A DNA stretch of 64,000 bases, from assembly GCA_009774175.1 (NCBI GenBank), contig VSNG01000004.1:64690-128689 (forward strand), given 5' to 3'. Below the pieces are notes generated by a model. That model saw only the letters and a list, made by a program, of their open reading frames with translations, was not told the DNA's origin and made no database searches. The position numbers and the translations under genes were made by a program. The DNA comes from Lachnospiraceae bacterium. Lineage in GTDB: Bacteria > Bacillota > Clostridia > Lachnospirales > Lachnospiraceae. How positions within the stretch are numbered: the stretch's first letter is position 1; each line of letters begins with the position of its first letter. Shown one piece after another: positions 60,130 through 64,000 of this stretch.

Positions 60130-61263
60130 ATGTATAAGATTTTAAAACAGGAAGGCAGGGCTAAGCGTGCTGAGTTTACGACTGTGCATGGCACGATACA
60201 GACCCCTGTCTTTATGAATGTAGGAACAGCGGCGGCCATTAAGGGCGCTGTGGCCACGGAGGATCTGGAAAAGATCGGAACTCAGGTGGAACTTTCCAAT
60301 ACCTACCATCTGCATGTGCGTCCGGGTGACCGGGTGATCAGGCAGTTGGGCGGACTGCATAAATTTATGTCCTGGGATAAACCGATTCTGACGGACTCAG
60401 GAGGTTTCCAGGTGTTTTCACTGGCGGGGCTTCGCAGGATAAAGGAAGAAGGGGTGTATTTCCATTCCCACATAGACGGACGGAAAATATTTATGGGCCC
60501 TGAGGAGAGTATGCAGATTCAATCCAATCTGGCGTCCACCATTGCCATGGCATTTGATGAATGTCCGCCCAGCATGGCGGAAAGAAAGTACGTGGAGAAT
60601 TCCGTGGCCCGGACAAGCAGATGGCTTGTGCGCTGTAAACAGGAGATGGCGCGTCTGAACGGGTTGGAAGATACCATTAATAAAAAACAGCTGCTATTCG
60701 GCATTAATCAGGGAGCGGTTTTTGATGATATCCGTATGGATCACGCCAGACGGATTGCGGAGCTTGACTGTGACGGTTACGCGCTTGGCGGTCTTGCGGT
60801 GGGGGAGAGCCACGAGCAGATGTATCATGTGATTGAGGAGACGGTGCCTTGTCTGCCGGTGGATAAACCTACTTATCTGATGGGAGTCGGGACACCGGCT
60901 AATATTCTGGAGGCAGTGGAGCGGGGGGTAGATTTCTTTGATTGCGTATATCCCTCGAGAAACGGAAGGCACGGACATCTTTATACCAATTTTGGAAAAA
61001 TAAACCTTTTTAACGCCAGATATGAGCTTGACAATAGGCCTATTGAGGAGGGGTGCGCCTGTCCGGCATGCAGGAGATATTCACGCGCCTATATCAGACA
61101 TTTGCTGAAAGCAAAGGAGATGCTTGGCATGCGCCTGTGCGTGCTGCACAACCTTTTCTTCTATAATAAGATGATGGAGGAGATCAGAGACGCGCTGGAC
61201 GAAGGACGATTTGCTTCCTATAAGAAACAAAAGCTTGAGGGGATGCAGAATGGGAAAGGTTGA
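60130..61263 (+). CDS. tgt: tRNA-guanine transglycosylase (queuine tRNA-ribosyltransferase)
   Basis: A 377-residue TIM-barrel enzyme that exchanges guanine-34 of tRNA Asp, Asn, His and Tyr for preQ1. Motifs: ELSNTYHLHVRPGD, LTDSGGFQVFSL with the general acid/base Asp, the GGLAVGES loop with the nucleophile region FFDCVYPSRNGRHG, and the zinc site CACPACRRYSRAYIRHL...LHN. Length is typical. GAAAGAGG precedes the ATG. It is followed by yajC as in many bacteria. Confidence 0.97.
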   Translation: MYKILKQEGRAKRAEFTTVHGTIQTPVFMNVGTAAAIKGAVATEDLEKIGTQVELSNTYHLHVRPGDRVIRQLGGLHKFMSWDKPILTDSGGFQVFSLAGLRRIKEEGVYFHSHIDGRKIFMGPEESMQIQSNLASTIAMAFDECPPSMAERKYVENSVARTSRWLVRCKQEMARLNGLEDTINKKQLLFGINQGAVFDDIRMDHARRIAELDCDGYALGGLAVGESHEQMYHVIEETVPCLPVDKPTYLMGVGTPANILEAVERGVDFFDCVYPSRNGRHGHLYTNFGKINLFNARYELDNRPIEEGCACPACRRYSRAYIRHLLKAKEMLGMRLCVLHNLFFYNKMMEEIRDALDEGRFASYKKQKLEGMQNGKG

Positions 61264-61282
61264 CGAAATTTTTAGAAGGGGC

Positions 61283-61311
61283 TTGTTTTTCCTGATTAAG
61301 TAGTGTATTAT
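61283..61311 (+). promoter_or_regulatory. Promoter of yajC
   Basis: TTGTTT (61283-61288), 17-bp spacer, TATTAT (61306-61311), about 40 bp before the ATG at 61353. Confidence 0.55.
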
Positions 61312-61352
61312 ACGCTTTAGTATTTTATTGAAAGAATAACGGAGGAAACGAA

Positions 61353-61667
61353 ATGGGATTATTATTAACAGCTGATGCGGCGGCTGCCACGGGCGGCGGT
61401 CTGGTGATGGTTATCTATATTGTCATTATTGTGGCATTCATGTATTTTATTATGATTCGTCCGCAGAAGAAGGAACAGAAGAGAATGGCGGCAATGCTGG
61501 CGGATATGGCTGTCGGGGACTGTGTTTTAACCAACAGCGGTTTCTATGGAATTGTGATTGACATTACCGACGACACGGTTATCGTAGAGTTCGGCAGTAA
61601 CAAAAACTGCCGTATTCCCATGCAGAAGACGGCCATTGCGCAGATTGAGAAGGCGGAAACGGAATAA
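61353..61667 (+). CDS. yajC: Preprotein translocase subunit YajC
   Basis: A 104-residue Sec accessory protein with one N-terminal transmembrane helix (about 13-35) ending in the family hallmark YFIMIRPQKKEQKRM, and a small cytosolic beta domain (VGDCVLTNSGFYGIVIDITDDTVIVEFG). It associates with SecDF/YidC. GGAGG precedes the ATG. The usual secD/secF genes do not follow; a lipoprotein gene does. Confidence 0.95.
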   Translation: MGLLLTADAAAATGGGLVMVIYIVIIVAFMYFIMIRPQKKEQKRMAAMLADMAVGDCVLTNSGFYGIVIDITDDTVIVEFGSNKNCRIPMQKTAIAQIEKAETE

Positions 61668-61725
61668 ATGGGTTGTAAAAGTAATACAACATAAATATCA
61701 TTTCATTTTAAGGAGGAGTAGTTTT

Positions 61726-62319
61726 ATGAAGAGGAGAACAGTGAAAACTTTTTTGTGCGCAGCGTTATTAACGCTTGCCATGTCAGCAACAGCTTGTGGC
61801 GGTTCTGACAGCCCCAAAGAGAGCGAGGCTCCTGCGGTTGAAGAGGAAGCGCCTGCTGAGGAAGAGGCACCCGCAGAAGAGGAAGCGCCTGCTGAGGAAG
61901 AGGCACCCGCAGAAGAGGAAGCGCCTGCTGAGGAAGAGGCACCCGCAGAGGAGGAAGCGCCTGCTGAGGATGAGAGCGGCGCAAAGACGCTTGAGGAGTT
62001 CCTGAAAGAGGATCCGGCCGCAGAGAAGGAGCTTGAGGAGCAGGCTGCTGCACAGGGCAATGAGGCAGTGGATATGGAGATCGAGGTAGTGGGAAACGAT
62101 GTAATTTGCATAGCTACCTTTAAGGATTCCGTTGAGTTGCCGGAGAATGCGGTGGATACTCTGAGCGAGGGTATGGATACGATGGAGAGCGCTTTTTCTG
62201 CACTGGCAGGTGTGCTGGATGATTCAATCGGCGCTGAAAAAGGGACAGTTTCATACGGTATCAGATACTGTGATTCCGACGGAAATGTTATTGTAGAAAA
62301 GAGCTATAGAGCAGAGTAA
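61726..62319 (+). CDS. Lipoprotein with Glu-Ala-Pro repeats, DUF4854-like
   Basis: A 197-residue exported lipoprotein: signal peptide with lipobox-like SATACGG (Cys about 25), a linker of seven EEEAPA repeats (about residues 39-80), and a C-terminal domain of about 110 residues (TLEEFLKEDPAAEKELEEQ..., VDMEIEVVGNDVICIATFKD) resembling DUF4854 proteins of clostridia. The repeat is a rigid acidic spacer that would hold the domain away from the membrane. AAGGAGG precedes the ATG. A terminator follows. The function of the domain is unknown. Confidence 0.85.
   Translation: MKRRTVKTFLCAALLTLAMSATACGGSDSPKESEAPAVEEEAPAEEEAPAEEEAPAEEEAPAEEEAPAEEEAPAEEEAPAEDESGAKTLEEFLKEDPAAEKELEEQAAAQGNEAVDMEIEVVGNDVICIATFKDSVELPENAVDTLSEGMDTMESAFSALAGVLDDSIGAEKGTVSYGIRYCDSDGNVIVEKSYRAE
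61840..61965 (+). repeat. Coding tandem repeat, alternating spellings of EEEAPA
   Basis: Seven 18-bp units encode EEEAPA; two codon spellings alternate, so the true DNA period is 36 bp (3.5 copies, nearly identical). Such arrays change length by slippage, altering the spacer length of the lipoprotein while keeping the frame. Confidence 0.85.
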
Positions 62320-62343
62320 ACAAAGAGCAAACAGAACTTATGT

Positions 62344-62377
62344 CAAAAAGCCGGCGCGCAAGCGGTCCGGCTTTTTG
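62344..62377 (+). terminator. Intrinsic terminator before leuB
   Basis: CAAAAAGCCGG (62344-62354) pairs with CCGGCTTTTTG (62367-62377), 12-nt loop; strong T-run. leuB must have another promoter or depend on readthrough. Confidence 0.85.
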
Positions 62378-62403
62378 AGGAATATATGGAATGGAGGAAC
62401 CTT

Positions 62404-63489
62404 ATGGAGCTCAAAATCACCTGTATTCCCGGTGACGGGATCGGACCGGAAATTGTGGCTGAGGCAAAGAAAGTGCTGGATGCGGTGGCGAAAAAATACG
62501 GACATGACATGCAGTATACAGATATTCTGATGGGAGGCGCATCCATCGACGTGCACGGCGTACCGCTGACAGACGAGGCGGTGGCAACTGCAAAAAGTGC
62601 GGATGCAGTGCTGATGGGCTCTATCGGCGGCGATACCACCACTTCTCCCTGGTATAAGCTCCCGCCCAATCTGCGGCCGGAGGCAGGACTTCTGGGGATT
62701 CGTAAGGCGTTAAATCTTTTTGCCAATCTGCGGCCGGCGGTTTTGTATGAAGAGCTGGCCCAGGCCTGTCCGCTGAAACAGGAGATATCCGAAACCGGCT
62801 TTGACATGCTTATTATGAGAGAACTGACGGGCGGCCTGTATTTTGGCGAGCGAAAGACTGTGGAGGAGAACGGCGTGAGGAAGGCCATAGATACGCTGAC
62901 CTACGACGAGAATGAAATTCGCCGGATCGCCGTCAAAGGTTTTGATATTGCCAGAAAGCGCAGAAAGAAAGTGACCAGTGTGGATAAGGCCAATGTTCTG
63001 GATTCCTCCAGACTTTGGCGCGCTGTTGTGGAAGAGGTGGCAAAAGACTACCCTGACGTGACATTAGAACATATGCTGGTTGATAACTGCGCCATGCAGC
63101 TTGTGAAGGATCCGGCCCAGTTTGATGTGATTTTGACGGAGAATATGTTCGGGGATATTCTTTCCGACGAGGCAAGTATGGTGACCGGCTCCATCGGCAT
63201 GCTGGCTTCCGCGTCCTTAAACGATACGAAATTCGGCCTGTATGAACCAAGCCACGGGTCTGCGCCTGATATTGCCGGTAAGGACATGGCAAATCCGATT
63301 GCTACCATTCTTTCGGCTTCCATGATGCTTCGCTACAGCTTTGATCTGGACAAAGAGGCGGATGTCATTGACGGGGCGGTAAAGCAGGTGCTGCGTGACG
63401 GGTATCGCACGGGCGATATCATGTCCGAGGGCTGTGAGAAGGTCGGCTGTAAGAGAATGGGCGATCTGATCGTAGAAAGAGTCAAATAA
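62404..63489 (+). CDS. leuB: 3-Isopropylmalate dehydrogenase
   Basis: A 361-residue NAD-dependent beta-decarboxylating dehydrogenase of leucine synthesis. It starts [15 protein letters not shown], has the substrate segment [25 protein letters not shown], the catalytic Lys/Asp residues in [12 protein letters not shown] and [45 protein letters not shown], and the NAD motif [32 protein letters not shown] precedes the ATG. The rest of the leu genes are not in this window. Confidence 0.96.
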   Translation: MELKITCIPGDGIGPEIVAEAKKVLDAVAKKYGHDMQYTDILMGGASIDVHGVPLTDEAVATAKSADAVLMGSIGGDTTTSPWYKLPPNLRPEAGLLGIRKALNLFANLRPAVLYEELAQACPLKQEISETGFDMLIMRELTGGLYFGERKTVEENGVRKAIDTLTYDENEIRRIAVKGFDIARKRRKKVTSVDKANVLDSSRLWRAVVEEVAKDYPDVTLEHMLVDNCAMQLVKDPAQFDVILTENMFGDILSDEASMVTGSIGMLASASLNDTKFGLYEPSHGSAPDIAGKDMANPIATILSASMMLRYSFDLDKEADVIDGAVKQVLRDGYRTGDIMSEGCEKVGCKRMGDLIVERVK

Positions 63490-63493
63490 TACC

Positions 63494-64000
63494 ATGCGTT
63501 ACTTTTTGAGCAGTCATGGAAAAAAGGAAACTGTGGTTTTTCTGCTGTTTTTCCTTGTGATGGCCGTCTATTACGGGTGTCGGATGTTTACCCTGACGCC
63601 CTGGTATGACGAGCTGTATACTTATTTTTATTTTATCAGCAGAGGCCCGATATATGCGGCGATTCACTGGCCTCTGCCCAATAATCATGTGGGCTATTCC
63701 ACGCTCTCAGCCTGTTTGGGGATATTTGGATGCGCACCTGTAGCCCTTCGTGGTGTATCCTGTTTTTGCAGTCTGGGAAGTCTGATTCTTCTGTATCGAA
63801 TTTCAAAAAAATGGTTTGCGGGCATTGTGACGCTAATTCCCGTGCTTCTGTTTGCGGGAATGTATGGAGTCAATCAGCTGGCAGTGCAGGGCAGAGGCTA
63901 TGCGCTTGTGACCTTTTGTTATCTTGCTGCAATGCTGTCTTTGCATCATATCATAGTGGAGAAATCAGATAACAAGCGTAATTATATAATTTTCGGACTG
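63494..64000 (+). CDS. N-terminal part of a GT39-like membrane glycosyltransferase (cut by window end)
   Basis: The frame is open for 169 codons to the last base of the window and has no stop. It encodes a helix (about 11-30), a loop with TPWYDELYTY, where the Asp-Glu pair resembles the catalytic motif in the first loop of GT-C/GT39 mannosyltransferases, and several more helices. It is probably a dolichol/undecaprenol-phosphate-sugar dependent glycosyltransferase or a related membrane protein. The ribosome binding site is weak and it starts 4 bp after leuB. Confidence 0.6.
   Translation, partial: MRYFLSSHGKKETVVFLLFFLVMAVYYGCRMFTLTPWYDELYTYFYFISRGPIYAAIHWPLPNNHVGYSTLSACLGIFGCAPVALRGVSCFCSLGSLILLYRISKKWFAGIVTLIPVLLFAGMYGVNQLAVQGRGYALVTFCYLAAMLSLHHIIVEKSDNKRNYIIFGL

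Noticed and set aside
61840..61965. CRISPR-like regular repeat
   Set aside because: No spacers; the units are contiguous and encode an in-frame EEEAPA spacer in a lipoprotein.

Overview
The window looks like chromosomal DNA of a Gram-positive anaerobe of the Clostridia, most likely family Lachnospiraceae. This rests on gene order and protein character: a Bacillus/Clostridium-type ylxM-ffh-rpsP-khpA-rimM-trmD-rplS-rbgA-rnhB-ylqG-ylqH-yraN block, a rpmF-plsX-acpP-rnc-smc-ftsY block, a T-box in front of tyrS, AGGAGG-type ribosome binding sites, GTG/TTG starts, and many sigma-A promoters (TTGACA-17-TATAAT). No rRNA, tRNA, CRISPR array, phage or insertion sequence was seen.

Layout. 1-3.0 kb: the tail of an unknown membrane protein, a tandem-domain hemerythrin (minus strand), and a divergent methyl-accepting chemotaxis gene broken by one in-frame TAG. 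3.1-11.8 kb: YceD, L32, PlsX, ACP, RNase III, SMC, FtsY and threonine ammonia-lyase. 11.8-18 kb: accessory genes, namely a YitT transporter-like protein, an anchored GH25 lysozyme, a DUF1905 protein fused to a papain/C39-like cysteine peptidase, a PocR-domain chemoreceptor-tip protein, a TSUP exporter and an unknown polytopic membrane protein, with two structured or repeated intergenic elements. 18-30 kb: the SRP/ribosome-assembly block, with two signal peptidases around RbgA, a secreted protein of unknown function, FliK-like and FlhB-like proteins outside a flagellar locus, YraN and PgeF. 30-41 kb: a two-component system with a very large sensor kinase, PRPP synthetase, Der-PlsY-GpsA, an NSS symporter with a MerR regulator, a MerR-type promoter facing a dead aldo/keto-reductase start, and MetF.

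41-51.7 kb: a MoxR ATPase/VWA pair, then a same-strand run of PaaI thioesterase, acyl-CoA synthetase, sodium:solute symporter, IorA, IorB, phenylacetate-CoA ligase and a tandem ACT protein. It reads as a module for uptake or activation of aromatic acids and interconversion of aryl-pyruvates with aryl-acetyl-CoA. A relic of the 22-kb secreted protein follows it, then the T-box and tyrS. 53.6-64 kb: an HMGL-like aldolase, a second GH25 enzyme with SH3 domains, DUF3737, chorismate synthase, a VanY-like carboxypeptidase, Tgt, YajC, a repeat-bearing lipoprotein, LeuB, and the start of a GT39-like membrane protein cut by the window end.

How the parts work together: most of the window is housekeeping (translation, SRP targeting, phospholipid and peptidoglycan work, chromosome structure). 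The aromatic theme recurs in IorAB-PaaK-ACT, TyrS and AroC. The most unusual items are the DUF1905-peptidase fusion, the MerR operator left beside a dead reductase start, the amber-interrupted chemoreceptor beside a hemerythrin, the PocR/chemoreceptor-tip protein, and the secreted protein family with one intact and one relic copy.
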